A stretch of DNA of 64,000 nt from Caldithrix abyssi (lineage in GTDB: Bacteria > Calditrichota > Calditrichia > Calditrichales > Calditrichaceae). This document shows, in pieces, positions 17,054-26,082 of the stretch (position 1 is its first letter; every line of letters begins with the position of its first letter). The notes under the pieces were generated by a model. The model was given only the letters and a program-made list of their open reading frames with translations, searched no databases and was not told the origin of the DNA. The stretch covers positions 1-64,000 of the forward strand of contig DRQG01000143.1 of NCBI GenBank assembly GCA_011369465.1, given 5' to 3'. A program made the translations under genes and the position numbers.

Positions 17054-19446
17054 TTTCACGAGCAAAAATCATTTTTCCGTACAGATTTTTTACCTTTTTA
17101 ACCATAAAGTACGCCAATTTTATAAAAATAGTTCTTTCGATTATTATTAGCCTTTCTTCAATATACGCTCAAACGTTAAGCGGAAGGGTAAAAGATAAAG
17201 ATAACGGCAATCCTTTAGTTAACTGTAATATAGTTTTGTTGGGTACAAATCGCGGTACAATTACAAACGAAGATGGTTCTTATTCCATATATCTCGGAGA
17301 ACAAGGGCAGTACACCCTTTTATTTAAATATATAGGTTATAAGACAGATACGCTTAAGATAACCATGGAAGGCAGGGATGTTAAAAGGGATATTTTCCTT
17401 ACAAGCCAAATTTTTACTTCCGATGACATCGTTATTTTTGCAAACCTTTACTCGGAAGCGGAAGAGCTAATTTTACGAGCTTCTCAGAAAAAAAAGAAAT
17501 ATCTAAGCCAATTGAAAAATTATTCATGTAAATCATACACCAAATCAACTATTTTTTTAGAGAAAAAACCAAATAATATAAAATATGTCTTATTATTGGA
17601 ATTTTATTCCAGAGTTTTTTGGAACGTACCTGACTATTATTACGAGATTATAGAAAGTCAAAAGCAAAGCTCCAATATTCCGCAATCTATCAATATATTC
17701 TCAGGAAATGCTTTTTTAGATATTAATTCAGATAAAATACACATCAATAAAAAAATCATTATAGGGCCTTTAGCAGAAGAGGCAATACGCTTTTATCATT
17801 ATGAGATAGTTGACACACTTTTTCAGGATAACGATCGTATTTTTAAGATGCGCATTACACCCAAAGATAATTTTCGTCCTTCGATGAGCGGATATATTTT
17901 TTTGGTAGATAAAATTTTTATACTTCAAAAAATTGATGTCAAACTAAATCAACAATGCAATTACGGTTTTTATCAAAATATCCATCTTGTTCAGCAATAT
18001 GCTAAAGATCATTCGAAAATGTATTTACCGTATTACAGTTTAAACGAAGGCGACTGGATAGTTAATATTCCGCAATATCCGAAATTAAAATACAAAAAAG
18101 AAAATTTTAGGGAAGATTATGAAATAAATAAACCTGCAAATACAAAGTATTCAGGACAATCCAAAATCGTTTTTGAAAATGAGATGCCTTTTGAGGAAAT
18201 CCCCATGAATATTCCTCCTTTAACAACAGAAGAAAGAAAGGGATATTCGCAAATAGACAGCATCGTAACGAATCGACCTGCAGTAAATTTCGTTACAAAA
18301 GGGATAAAATTTATAGACTATTATTCACAGATAAAAAAGCAACCTGTCGGCGATTTTTCTGATTTTTATCGCTTTAATAAGACAGAAGGTAATTTTATTG
18401 GTCTTGCTTTTGATACAAAATCATTTATTGAACCAATCCATCTTTCAGGAGGGTATGGAAAAGGCTTAAGCGACAATAAAGATAAATTTTTTATTAACCT
18501 GGGTTATAATTATGTTGCCCCTGTTTTTAATATTGGTTTTGTTTTGCGAAGGTTCAATACGATTACTACCCGCGAAGAAATAACAGAACTTCCCATCTGG
18601 TATAATTCTTTTACTAGTTTGTTAAGCAGTTATGATTATTTCGACTACTATTACACAAATGGACGCTCATTTACCTTTAAAGTCGATTTTTCGCCCTTTA
18701 GTTTCCATACAAGCTTATTTTCCGAAAGTCATACTAACAGTAAAAGAAATAAGAGGCGCGGTTTATTGGGAAGTAAAGACTTTTTACCGGCCCTTTTAAT
18801 AGTCGAAGGAAAATATGCAGGATTCTCTATTATGTTGAAATATTCAACCGCTGCTTTTCGTCTTTCTCCATTATCTAAAGAGGTTGTTAAAAATCAAGCA
18901 TATACTGAAATTTCATATATGTATGAGAGGGCTTTAAAAAATTGGGGGAGCAACTCAAATTATGGCAGGCAACGCTTATTGGCCACTTTTCACATGAATA
19001 CATTTTACAGCGGATTTTTAGATTTTCAATTATATTTATGCACTGGCTCTCCTAATTTACCCATTCAAAAATATTTTGAACTCGAAAGCGGTACTTCCCT
19101 CTTTGAACGCTTCAGGACATTTCGCACTCTTTCGTTGAATGCCTTCACGGGGAATAAAAAAATAGCTGTATATTTTGAGCATAACTTTCATAATGCCATT
19201 TTCCGACTAAGTCATTTGCCTTATATAGAAAATATATCTTTAAACCTTACCTTTATTTATAATTGGGGTTGGGCAGGTAATCTTGATTGGGATAATTTAC
19301 AGATTAAACATTTCTATTCTGAAACCGGTTTCGCAATAGGACCTCTGTTTTCATTGATAAAAGCAGAATTTTTATGGTCATTGCAGAAAAATAATATTGG
19401 AAAGGATTTTGCTTTTCTGATCAAAATAGGCGATATTGAGCTGTGA
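17050..19446 (+). CDS. Carboxypeptidase-regulatory-like / DUF5686 outer-membrane protein
   Basis: A 798-residue protein. The N-terminal signal segment (about 25-41, I-K-I-V-L-S-I-I-I-S-L) ends in Y-A-Q. A carboxypeptidase-regulatory-like beta domain follows with L-S-G-R-V-K-D-K-D-N-G-N-P-L and G-T-N-R-G-T-I-T-N-E-D-G-S-Y. A DUF5686-type region (I-L-R-A-S-Q-K-K-K-K-Y-L, N-Y-S-C-K-S-Y-T-K) leads to a C-terminal region of alternating aromatic strands that looks like a beta barrel. The start is a TTG overlapping the TatT stop; no ATG precedes the signal segment. Codon use and AT content differ strongly from its neighbours, which suggests separate acquisition between tatT and dctP. Confidence 0.75.
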   Translation: MISRAKIIFPYRFFTFLTIKYANFIKIVLSIIISLSSIYAQTLSGRVKDKDNGNPLVNCNIVLLGTNRGTITNEDGSYSIYLGEQGQYTLLFKYIGYKTDTLKITMEGRDVKRDIFLTSQIFTSDDIVIFANLYSEAEELILRASQKKKKYLSQLKNYSCKSYTKSTIFLEKKPNNIKYVLLLEFYSRVFWNVPDYYYEIIESQKQSSNIPQSINIFSGNAFLDINSDKIHINKKIIIGPLAEEAIRFYHYEIVDTLFQDNDRIFKMRITPKDNFRPSMSGYIFLVDKIFILQKIDVKLNQQCNYGFYQNIHLVQQYAKDHSKMYLPYYSLNEGDWIVNIPQYPKLKYKKENFREDYEINKPANTKYSGQSKIVFENEMPFEEIPMNIPPLTTEERKGYSQIDSIVTNRPAVNFVTKGIKFIDYYSQIKKQPVGDFSDFYRFNKTEGNFIGLAFDTKSFIEPIHLSGGYGKGLSDNKDKFFINLGYNYVAPVFNIGFVLRRFNTITTREEITELPIWYNSFTSLLSSYDYFDYYYTNGRSFTFKVDFSPFSFHTSLFSESHTNSKRNKRRGLLGSKDFLPALLIVEGKYAGFSIMLKYSTAAFRLSPLSKEVVKNQAYTEISYMYERALKNWGSNSNYGRQRLLATFHMNTFYSGFLDFQLYLCTGSPNLPIQKYFELESGTSLFERFRTFRTLSLNAFTGNKKIAVYFEHNFHNAIFRLSHLPYIENISLNLTFIYNWGWAGNLDWDNLQIKHFYSETGFAIGPLFSLIKAEFLWSLQKNNIGKDFAFLIKIGDIEL

Positions 19447-19585
19447 TTTCCCGATTTTATCTGAAGAATAGACAATTATTTTGGAAGTTGGGATAAAATA
19501 CTAATATTTTGATCATTGGTATATTAAAAAAATACCCATGGCATTGGACCAAAATATTGAATGGCATATAGCAGGGAGATAAAAG

Positions 19586-20581
19586 ATGCAACAAACCTTT
19601 ACATGGATATTCCTATTGTTTTTTTTATCCTTTTCTTTTGCCCAAAAAGTTACCATAAAATTTGCCACATTGGCGCTGGAAGGCTCCACCTGGATGGAGG
19701 TGATGAACGATTTTGCCAAAGAGGTGCAGGATAAAACCGGCGGCGCGGTTAAATTCAAAATTTACAGCGGCGGCCGGCAGGGTGATGAAAAAGATGTCCT
19801 GCGCAAAATTCGTATCAATCAACTGCACAGCGCCGGATTTACGGGGGTTGGACTGGGCGCCATCCTGCCCGAAGTGCGCGTACTGGAAGCACCCTTTTTG
19901 TTCAAAAATCATCAGGAAGTGGATTACATCAATGAACGGTTCTTTGACCGTTTTGCCAAAGGTTTTGAAAAGAAGGGCTTTATTCTGCTGGGCTGGGCCG
20001 AAGTGGGTTTTGTTTATGTGTTTACCAATACCGAGGTCAAAACTATCGATGATTTTAAAGGCGTTAAAATGTGGATGTGGGAAGGCGACCCGCTGGCCGA
20101 ACATACTTTTCGCGCTTTCGGGTTAAGCCCCATTCCTCTTTCGGTTACCGATGTGTTAACCTCCCTGCAAACTGGTTTAATCGACGCCGTTTATGTGGCG
20201 CCACTGGCCTGCGTGGGACTGCAATGGTTTACCCGCGTCAAATATATGATCAAACCGCATCTGACCAACGCCATCGGCGCCGTGCTGGTTTCCAAACGCA
20301 TTTTTAAAAAATTGAATGCCGAACAGCAAAAAATAGTAAAAGAGGCCGGTAAAGAGTATTTTCAAAAACTAACCGAACTCAGCCGTAAGGATAATGAAAA
20401 ATCCATTCAGGTTATGCGGGATCAGGGTATTCGGGTCATCAATATAAGCGACGCGGCGACGCTGAAGTCCTTTGATGAAATCGGTGCCAAAACACGGCGC
20501 GAGCTGGTGGGCGTTTTGTACGGCAAGGATATTTTGGAAGAAATCGAAACAGCCCTCAGGGAGTTCAGGAGCAAGAAGTAA
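19586..20581 (+). CDS. TRAP transporter substrate-binding protein, DctP/TatP family
   Basis: A 331-residue periplasmic binding protein. The signal peptide (about 1-19) ends S-F-A-Q. The DctP fold is shown by I-K-F-A-T-L-A-L-E-G-S-T-W, F-K-I-Y-S-G-G-R-Q-G-D-E-K-D-V-L, L-E-A-P-F-L-F, G-V-K-M-W-M-W and V-L-T-S-L-Q-T-G-L-I-D-A-V-Y. It should capture a small ligand for a TRAP permease, probably with TatT (16187-17053). No DctQ or DctM membrane subunits follow; the next gene is Nif3-like. The permease must be elsewhere, or the protein has another role. The ligand is unknown. Confidence 0.9.
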   Translation: MQQTFTWIFLLFFLSFSFAQKVTIKFATLALEGSTWMEVMNDFAKEVQDKTGGAVKFKIYSGGRQGDEKDVLRKIRINQLHSAGFTGVGLGAILPEVRVLEAPFLFKNHQEVDYINERFFDRFAKGFEKKGFILLGWAEVGFVYVFTNTEVKTIDDFKGVKMWMWEGDPLAEHTFRAFGLSPIPLSVTDVLTSLQTGLIDAVYVAPLACVGLQWFTRVKYMIKPHLTNAIGAVLVSKRIFKKLNAEQQKIVKEAGKEYFQKLTELSRKDNEKSIQVMRDQGIRVINISDAATLKSFDEIGAKTRRELVGVLYGKDILEEIETALREFRSKK

Positions 20582-20598
20582 GCACAAAACAGGTAAAA

Positions 20599-20727
20599 AT
20601 TCCAATAAACAAATGACAAAATCCAAATAATGACTTCCCTAAACAATAGCGTTTTTTTCAAAATATAATCACAAGTTATTAATCGTGTTCGGTTATTGGT
20701 TCTTGTAATTTATTTGTTTTTTGGAAT
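20599..20727. repeat. Degenerate inverted repeat related to the 438-525 element
   Basis: ATTCCAATAAACAAATGACAA at 20599-20619, up to one base longer than shown by the core match, is mirrored by TTGTAATTTATTTG followed by TTTTTTGGAAT at 20703-20727. The arms match imperfectly and share the ATTCCAA and AAATGACAA blocks with the repeat at 438-525. It lies just upstream of the Nif3-like gene. Confidence 0.4.
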
Positions 20728-20789
20728 GTGTACTTTGGGATTTCATAACCCGGCAATTTGGTTATTCACCTCTAAAACAGGAAAAATAC

Positions 20790-21542
20790 ATGCAGCGGGA
20801 AGAATTAGTTCAGTACCTCAATGATTATCTGCGCTGTTCCGATTTTGCCGATTTGGGGCCCAACGGTTTGCAGGTGGAGGGACGGCAGGAGATACAAAAA
20901 GTTGTTACGGCGGTGAGCGCCTGCGTGGAACTGTTCGAAAAAGCCATTGAGCTTAAAGCGGACGCCATTCTGGTGCATCACGGCATTATCTGGGATTTTG
21001 AACGGCCGGTTTACCGCGGCGGCTACAAACGGCGGGTAAAGCTGCTGCTGGAAAACGATATCAATCTGCTGGCTTACCATCTGCCCCTGGACGCTCATTT
21101 GGAGGTGGGCAACAATGCGGTTATGGCCCGCCTGTTGGGTTTGCATAACATTCAGCCCTTCGGAGAATACAAGGGACAATTTGTGGGCGTGCGGGGTACA
21201 TTGCCCGCAACAGACGCCGGGGATGTATTTGATCGTATAAAGGGAAAAATAAAGCGGGACGCGCTCATATTCCCCTACGGCCCGGAAAAAATTTCACGGA
21301 TGGGGCTGATCAGCGGCGGCGCGCAAAAAGAGGTCAGGCAGGCCATCGATTTGGGGCTGGATTTGTTTATCAGCGGCGAGGTAAGCGAATTCATCATGCA
21401 TTTGGTCAAAGAGGAAGGCATTCACTATGTGGCCGCAGGTCATTACGCCACCGAGCGCTTCGGCGTACAGGCCCTGGGCGAGCATTTGCGGGAAAGATTC
21501 GACCTGGATGTGGAGTTTGTGGATATACCCAATCCGGTTTGA
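20790..21542 (+). CDS. Nif3-like dinuclear metal center protein
   Basis: A 250-residue Nif3/YbgI family protein. The metal-binding signature includes D-L-G-P-N-G-L-Q-V-E-G near the N-terminus, V-H-H-G (about 63-66), Y-H-L-P-L-D-A-H (about 94-101) and the C-terminal G-H-Y-A-T-E-R-F. These His, Asp and Glu residues hold two metal ions in the hexameric ring. The physiological role is uncertain; GTP cyclohydrolase-like annotations exist for homologues. The ATG at 20790 follows ACAGGAAAAA; longer starts translate repeat DNA. Confidence 0.92.
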   Translation: MQREELVQYLNDYLRCSDFADLGPNGLQVEGRQEIQKVVTAVSACVELFEKAIELKADAILVHHGIIWDFERPVYRGGYKRRVKLLLENDINLLAYHLPLDAHLEVGNNAVMARLLGLHNIQPFGEYKGQFVGVRGTLPATDAGDVFDRIKGKIKRDALIFPYGPEKISRMGLISGGAQKEVRQAIDLGLDLFISGEVSEFIMHLVKEEGIHYVAAGHYATERFGVQALGEHLRERFDLDVEFVDIPNPV

Positions 21543-21594
21543 CGTAAAATATTTTAGACGCATTGCCGTCGAGACGCATAGCAATGCGTCTCGA

Positions 21595-22008
21595 CTATGG
21601 CAATTTTTTTAACAATCCCACCACATCTCGATCCGCCGGCGGGAAATCAAATTGATCGAGCTGTTCAGTTTCAATCCAGCGATAGGCCTGAACGCCCAAA
21701 GGTTTAATCGTAGGGTTTTCCTCCTGCAGGGCGCAAAAATAAAAAGAGATATCCACTGTTTTTATGTCGTATTCGTAGGTTGAGCGCAGGAAACGTTCGC
21801 CTATTTGCACGTCCAGATCCAGTTCTTCTTTCAGCTCACGGGCTAAAGCCTGCTGCGGGGTTTCGCCGTTTTCAATACGCCCGCCCGGAAACTCCCAAAA
21901 ACCGCCCAGATGACTGTTTGCCGGCCGCTGAGTGATCAGTATCTGCCGATTTTTATTAAAGATAATCGCCGCAACGACAGGTACCGGCCGTTTTTTAGGA
22001 TCCTTCAT
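21595..22008 (-). CDS. Nudix hydrolase, MutT-like
   Basis: A 137-residue Nudix protein. The Nudix box is complete: G-R-I-E-N-G-E, seven residues, then R-E-L-K-E-E-L. The N-terminus P-V-V-A-A-I-I-F-N and the C-terminal W-I-E-T-E-Q-L-D-Q-F-D-F-P-P-A-D match MutT-type 8-oxo-dGTP diphosphatases, so sanitising oxidised nucleotides is the likely role. Its ATG overlaps the last base of the upstream prs stop (22008), which indicates translational coupling. Confidence 0.88.
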   Translation of the reverse strand: MKDPKKRPVPVVAAIIFNKNRQILITQRPANSHLGGFWEFPGGRIENGETPQQALARELKEELDLDVQIGERFLRSTYEYDIKTVDISFYFCALQEENPTIKPLGVQAYRWIETEQLDQFDFPPADRDVVGLLKKLP

Positions 22009-23054
22009 CAGCGCAGCAGTTCGGATACGGATTTTTTAGCGTTAATGTGATATATCACCTGTGCAAACAGGGGCGCTATGGAAACTTCGTCATACCATGT
22101 ATTGGATTCGATAAAATTCGCTCCATGAAAAACGGCGTCCGTACCGATCACCTTGGCGATATATCCCTGTTCATGGGCTTCACTCAAACGTTCTTTGGCC
22201 GGACCGTTAAAAAAGGGCAAACTACAGGTAACGTAAATATCGCGGGCGCCCTTATCCTTAAGCAATTTAGCGGCGTTGATAATCGTTCCCGCCGTACCCA
22301 CCATATCGTCGGGAATGAGCACGTTTTTATCTTTCACATCGCCCACCAGCCGCATGCTCTCAATGACGCCGGCTTTGGAATAGTCCCGCGCCTTATCCAC
22401 AATGGCAAAGTCGGTTTTGAGCACCTTGGAATAAAAACGCGCTTTTTCCGCGCCGCCCACATCGGGCGCGGTAATAATCAAATTTTCGGTACTGTAGTTA
22501 TTCTGAAAATGCTTGAGAATGGTATGCGAAGCGTGCAGGTCTTCCAGTTTGGCCGTGCTGAAAAACCCCATAATGGCCTCCGCATGTACGTCCAGGGTGA
22601 TAACGCGGTTGGCGCCGGACACTTCCAGAAAGCGGGCCACCTGCATAGCGGTAATACCCTCGCGGGTCTTTTTGCGCTCCTGCCGGGAATAGGGATATTG
22701 AGGAATGACCACCGTTATAGAATCGGCGTCCGACTGAAAAGCGGCATTGACAGCCGTAAACAAGGCGATGAGGTTGTCATTGATGGATCTGTCGGACAAA
22801 GGGTCGTCCATACATTGGACGATATAATGATCATCACCGCGGATATTTTCCTTGATAACGGTTTTTATTTCACCGTTGGCAAAGTTTACCTCTTCGGATT
22901 CGGTTAATCGCAGCGGAATATAGTGTGGTTCGTTTTTAAAGACTTTGTTTAAAGCAGTAATTATACGATTGGCGAACTCGCGACCGGAGTCACAGGCCAT
23001 AATGCTTAAGGCGCCGCGCTCGCCTTTCTTTTTGGATATGGAAGGTTCGTTCAA
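22008..23054 (-). CDS. prs: Ribose-phosphate pyrophosphokinase-like protein (PRPP synthetase)
   Basis: A 348-residue member of the PRPP synthetase family. Typical segments are V-N-F-A-N-G-E-I, Y-P-Y-S-R-Q-E-R-K, V-I-T-L-D-V-H-A-E (metal-binding His) and A-P-D-V-G-G-A-E-K-A-R. The family makes PRPP from ribose 5-phosphate and ATP for nucleotide, His and Trp synthesis. The PRPP-binding loop reads P-D-D-M-V-G-T-A-G-T, where usual enzymes have D-D-M-x-D-T-x-G-T, so one loop Asp is Gly. The chain is also about 30 residues longer than common forms. It may be a divergent subclass or a paralogue. Confidence 0.82.
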   Translation of the reverse strand: MNEPSISKKKGERGALSIMACDSGREFANRIITALNKVFKNEPHYIPLRLTESEEVNFANGEIKTVIKENIRGDDHYIVQCMDDPLSDRSINDNLIALFTAVNAAFQSDADSITVVIPQYPYSRQERKKTREGITAMQVARFLEVSGANRVITLDVHAEAIMGFFSTAKLEDLHASHTILKHFQNNYSTENLIITAPDVGGAEKARFYSKVLKTDFAIVDKARDYSKAGVIESMRLVGDVKDKNVLIPDDMVGTAGTIINAAKLLKDKGARDIYVTCSLPFFNGPAKERLSEAHEQGYIAKVIGTDAVFHGANFIESNTWYDEVSIAPLFAQVIYHINAKKSVSELLR

Positions 23055-23066
23055 AATACGCTCCTT

Positions 23067-23876
23067 TTATGATTCATCTTTTTCATGCACATCAATAAAA
23101 AAAGGAAATGGTCTTTGTACCCGCTTCAGCAGGTCCTTATGAATTTTCCCGTTGGAGGCTACAATATAATTATTATGTAAAAAATAGGATTGGTTCCAGA
23201 AATCGCTCACGCGTCCCCCGGCTTCGCGTACAATCACCGCTCCGGCGGCCACGTCCCAGGGGCTCAAACCGATCTCCCAGAATCCGTCAAAACGGCCTGC
23301 GGCTACATAAGCCAGGTCTATGGCCGCTGCGCCCAGACGCCGCATTCCTCTGCAATCCTTAAAAATTGCGGCAAAAGCCTCCAGATATTGGGGCAGCAGA
23401 TGCTTGGCCTTAAAGGGAAAACCCGTGGCAATCAAACTTTGAGCAAGGTCGCCTTTATCCGTTACCCGTATCGGCTGTTCATTCAGGAAGGCGCCCTGAC
23501 CCTTTTCCGCCCAGAACAGTTCATCACTCAGCGGATTATAAATGACTCCCAGAATCAGATCATCCCCATATTTTAAGGCGATGGAAACGGCGAAAACCGG
23601 AATTTGGTGGATATAATTGGTGGTTCCGTCCAAAGGATCGATAATCCATTGGTACTTTGAGTTTTGTCGCTGCATCCCGCTTTCTTCGGCCAGAAAGGAA
23701 TGATCGGGATAGGTTTTTTTGATATGCGAAATTATTTCAGCCTCGGATTGTTCATCCACATAACTGATAAAATCGTTCACCGCTTTTTGCCGAACGGCGC
23801 CGGGTTCCAGCTGCCCGTAATGCCGGCGTAAAATTTCGCCCGCGGCGCGAGCGGCTTCTTTAGCTATTTTAATCAT
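23067..23876 (-). CDS. Inositol monophosphatase family protein (SuhB-like)
   Basis: A 269-residue member of the IMPase superfamily. Metal-binding motifs are intact: F-L-A-E-E-S-G (about 59-65), W-I-I-D-P-L-D-G-T-T-N-Y (about 75-86) and the C-terminal W-D-V-A-A-G-A. It removes phosphate from inositol monophosphate or similar sugar phosphates; SuhB also acts in rRNA transcription in enterobacteria. It ends 12 bases before the prs gene on the same strand and probably shares its transcript with prs and the Nudix gene. Confidence 0.93.
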   Translation of the reverse strand: MIKIAKEAARAAGEILRRHYGQLEPGAVRQKAVNDFISYVDEQSEAEIISHIKKTYPDHSFLAEESGMQRQNSKYQWIIDPLDGTTNYIHQIPVFAVSIALKYGDDLILGVIYNPLSDELFWAEKGQGAFLNEQPIRVTDKGDLAQSLIATGFPFKAKHLLPQYLEAFAAIFKDCRGMRRLGAAAIDLAYVAAGRFDGFWEIGLSPWDVAAGAVIVREAGGRVSDFWNQSYFLHNNYIVASNGKIHKDLLKRVQRPFPFFIDVHEKDES

Positions 23877-24104
23877 AAGGGGTTTCAGGCTTCTGTTTTA
23901 ACGGAACTTGATATTTTCCTCAAAAATCAATTTTAATCTATTCTAACGGTTAATTCAAATTGAAATTCAAACATCTCCGGAAATTTTTTAATAACAGGAA
24001 TAGATTTGTTCTCGCTTGACTTATATAAACCCTTCTGCTTAGCTTGCGATTTTGATCTGGTTTGTAAACATTTTTTTGAGCGAAATTAAACACGGAGAAT
24101 CAAA

Positions 24105-25499
24105 ATGTCCAAATCGTACGATATAGCCATTATCGGTTCCGGGCCGGGCGGCTATGTGGCGGCTATCCGGGCAGCCCAGCTTAAAATGAAAACGGCCCTT
24201 ATCGAACGCGATCGTTTGGGGGGCGTTTGCCTGAACTGGGGCTGCATTCCCACCAAAGCCCTGCTGAAATCGGTCGAAGTGCTGCAGGAAATCAAACAGG
24301 CCAAAAGTTACGGAATAAAAGTAAGCGATGTTTCCGCCGATTTTGAACAAATTATCAAACGCAGCCGCCGCGTGGCCGATATGAATTCCAAAGGTGTGGA
24401 ATTCCTGATGAAAAAAAATGGCATCGATGTGATTAAAGGCAGCGCGCAGTTCAAAGCCGCAGATACGGTTACCGTGAAATCGGAAGACGGAAAAACGGAA
24501 ACGGTGAAAGCCAAACATATCATCATCGCCACCGGCGGGCGTCCCCGTTCCATTCCCGGCATAGAAATAGACGGCGACAAAATCATCTCCAGTAAAGAAG
24601 CAATGACATTGGAAAAACAGCCGCAAACTCTGGTGGTCATTGGCGCCGGAGCCATCGGTGTAGAGTTTGCCTATTTTTACGCAGCACTGGGCACAAAGGT
24701 AACCATCGTGGAAATGTTGGACAGTCTGCTGCCGCTGGAGGATCACGAGATTACCGATATTCTGGCCAAAAGCTTCAAAAAAACCGGCGTCAAAATACAC
24801 ACTTCTACCCGGGTGGAAGGTATCAGGACCGCTGAGGATGGCGTGGAAGTTACCATTTCCGCAAACGGTAAAAACGAGACGCTAAAAGCGGATAAGGCAT
24901 TAATGGCTATCGGAATCCGGGGCAATGTGGAAGGTTTACATTTGGAAAAAGCCGGCGTTAAAACGGAAAAAGAATTTATACCCGTTAATGAATGGTATGA
25001 AACCAACATAAAGGGCATTTACGCTATCGGCGATATCACCGGGCCGCCCTTGCTGGCCCATGTGGCTTCACACGAAGGCATTGTTTGCGTGGAAAAGATT
25101 GCCGGGCAAGAAACGCATCCGGTTGATTATAACAGCATACCCGGCTGTACCTACTGCCATCCGCAAGTGGCCAGTATCGGGATGACCGAGAGGCAGGCCA
25201 AAGAAGCCGGTTACGACGTACAGATCGGTCGTTTTCCGTATTCCGCCTCCGGTAAAGCGCGGGCCATCGGTTCGCGGGACGGCATGGTGAAATTGATTTT
25301 CGATAAAAAATACGGCGAGCTGTTGGGCGCGCACATCATCGGCGCCGAAGCAACCGAACTGATTGCCGAATTGGGCGTGGCCAAGGCTTTGGAAGCAACG
25401 CCGCTGGAACTGAGCAAAATTATGCACGCTCATCCCACCCTTTCGGAAATGATTATGGAAGCGGCAGGAGACGCCAGGGGAGAAGCCATTCATATTTAG
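24105..25499 (+). CDS. lpdA: Dihydrolipoyl dehydrogenase
   Basis: A 464-residue flavoprotein disulfide reductase. The FAD fold begins I-A-I-I-G-S-G-P-G-G-Y. The redox disulfide is in G-G-V-C-L-N-W-G-C-I-P-T-K. The NAD fold has V-V-I-G-A-G-A-I-G-V-E-F-A. The second FAD motif is G-I-Y-A-I-G-D, and the C-terminal catalytic H-A-H-P-T-L-S-E is present. It reoxidises lipoamide in 2-oxoacid dehydrogenase complexes or the glycine cleavage system. No E1 or E2 genes are adjacent. The upstream region 23877-24104 is its likely promoter region. The ATG follows CACGGAG. Confidence 0.96.
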   Translation: MSKSYDIAIIGSGPGGYVAAIRAAQLKMKTALIERDRLGGVCLNWGCIPTKALLKSVEVLQEIKQAKSYGIKVSDVSADFEQIIKRSRRVADMNSKGVEFLMKKNGIDVIKGSAQFKAADTVTVKSEDGKTETVKAKHIIIATGGRPRSIPGIEIDGDKIISSKEAMTLEKQPQTLVVIGAGAIGVEFAYFYAALGTKVTIVEMLDSLLPLEDHEITDILAKSFKKTGVKIHTSTRVEGIRTAEDGVEVTISANGKNETLKADKALMAIGIRGNVEGLHLEKAGVKTEKEFIPVNEWYETNIKGIYAIGDITGPPLLAHVASHEGIVCVEKIAGQETHPVDYNSIPGCTYCHPQVASIGMTERQAKEAGYDVQIGRFPYSASGKARAIGSRDGMVKLIFDKKYGELLGAHIIGAEATELIAELGVAKALEATPLELSKIMHAHPTLSEMIMEAAGDARGEAIHI

Positions 25500-25663
25500 A
25501 GTTGGACTTGGGCGGCTCACATGATGCTATGTTGTCTTGCTGAATCCTGGCCAGACGTCAGGACAGGCTTGGTTCAGCATCCATAAAATCGTAGTCGGGA
25601 TTCCGGAACAAGCCCGGAATGACATCACTATTTACAGTAACCGATTTGAGATTGGAAAACCGC

Positions 25664-25848
25664 TGTCATCCTGAGCCCCGTCGAAGGATGACAAGTGTCT
25701 TTTGAGTATCAGACTATCCCGCGTCATGGTTCGACATAGCTCACCATGACGCTGTGATGTCACCCTGAGTCCCGACGTGTCGGGGGTGAAGGGTGACACA
25801 TTTGTGATCATCACTGCCTCGTCATGGTTCGACGTAGCTCACCATGAC
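25664..25848. repeat. Second cluster of GTCATCC/GTCATGG palindromic repeats
   Basis: Four palindromes follow each other: TGTCATCCT/AGGATGACA (25664-25693), GCGTCATGGT/ACCATGACGC (25721-25752), TGTCACCC/GGGTGACA (25758-25798) and GTCATGGT/ACCATGAC (25821-25848). They are related to the repeats at 15684-15932, some in reverse orientation. The 25500-26082 gap has no gene otherwise; its last 80 bases form the peroxiredoxin leader. Confidence 0.75.
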
Positions 25849-26039
25849 ACTATTTTGTCCTTAAGAGTCTATCGAAGGATATTACTATTCCCATAACCTG
25901 TTAAAAAAATATTAATTTTAGCATTTGTTTTATTTGGAACACCAGGGTTAAACCAAGACCACAAAAAATTAATTTTTCTATATCTGTGGGAATAAAAAGA
26001 TTTTGCAAATCGTTTTCCGTTTTGTAAATTAATATTATA

Positions 26040-26054
26040 TGATAATTATTATTA
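26040..26054 (+). promoter_or_regulatory. Candidate PerR-type operator before the peroxiredoxin gene
   Basis: TGATAATTATTATTA matches the Bacillus Per-box consensus TTATAATNATTATAA at 13 of 15 positions, with palindromic symmetry in the core. It lies 28 bases upstream of the ATG of a 2-Cys peroxiredoxin, a gene class controlled by PerR in other bacteria. The region is very AT-rich, so a chance match is plausible. Confidence 0.35.
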
Positions 26055-26082
26055 ATTATTAATCAAATAAGGAGGAACCATC

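Noticed and set aside
20582-20789. DctQ/DctM permease genes after the DctP-like gene
   Set aside because: The gap is short repeat DNA and the next gene is Nif3-like.
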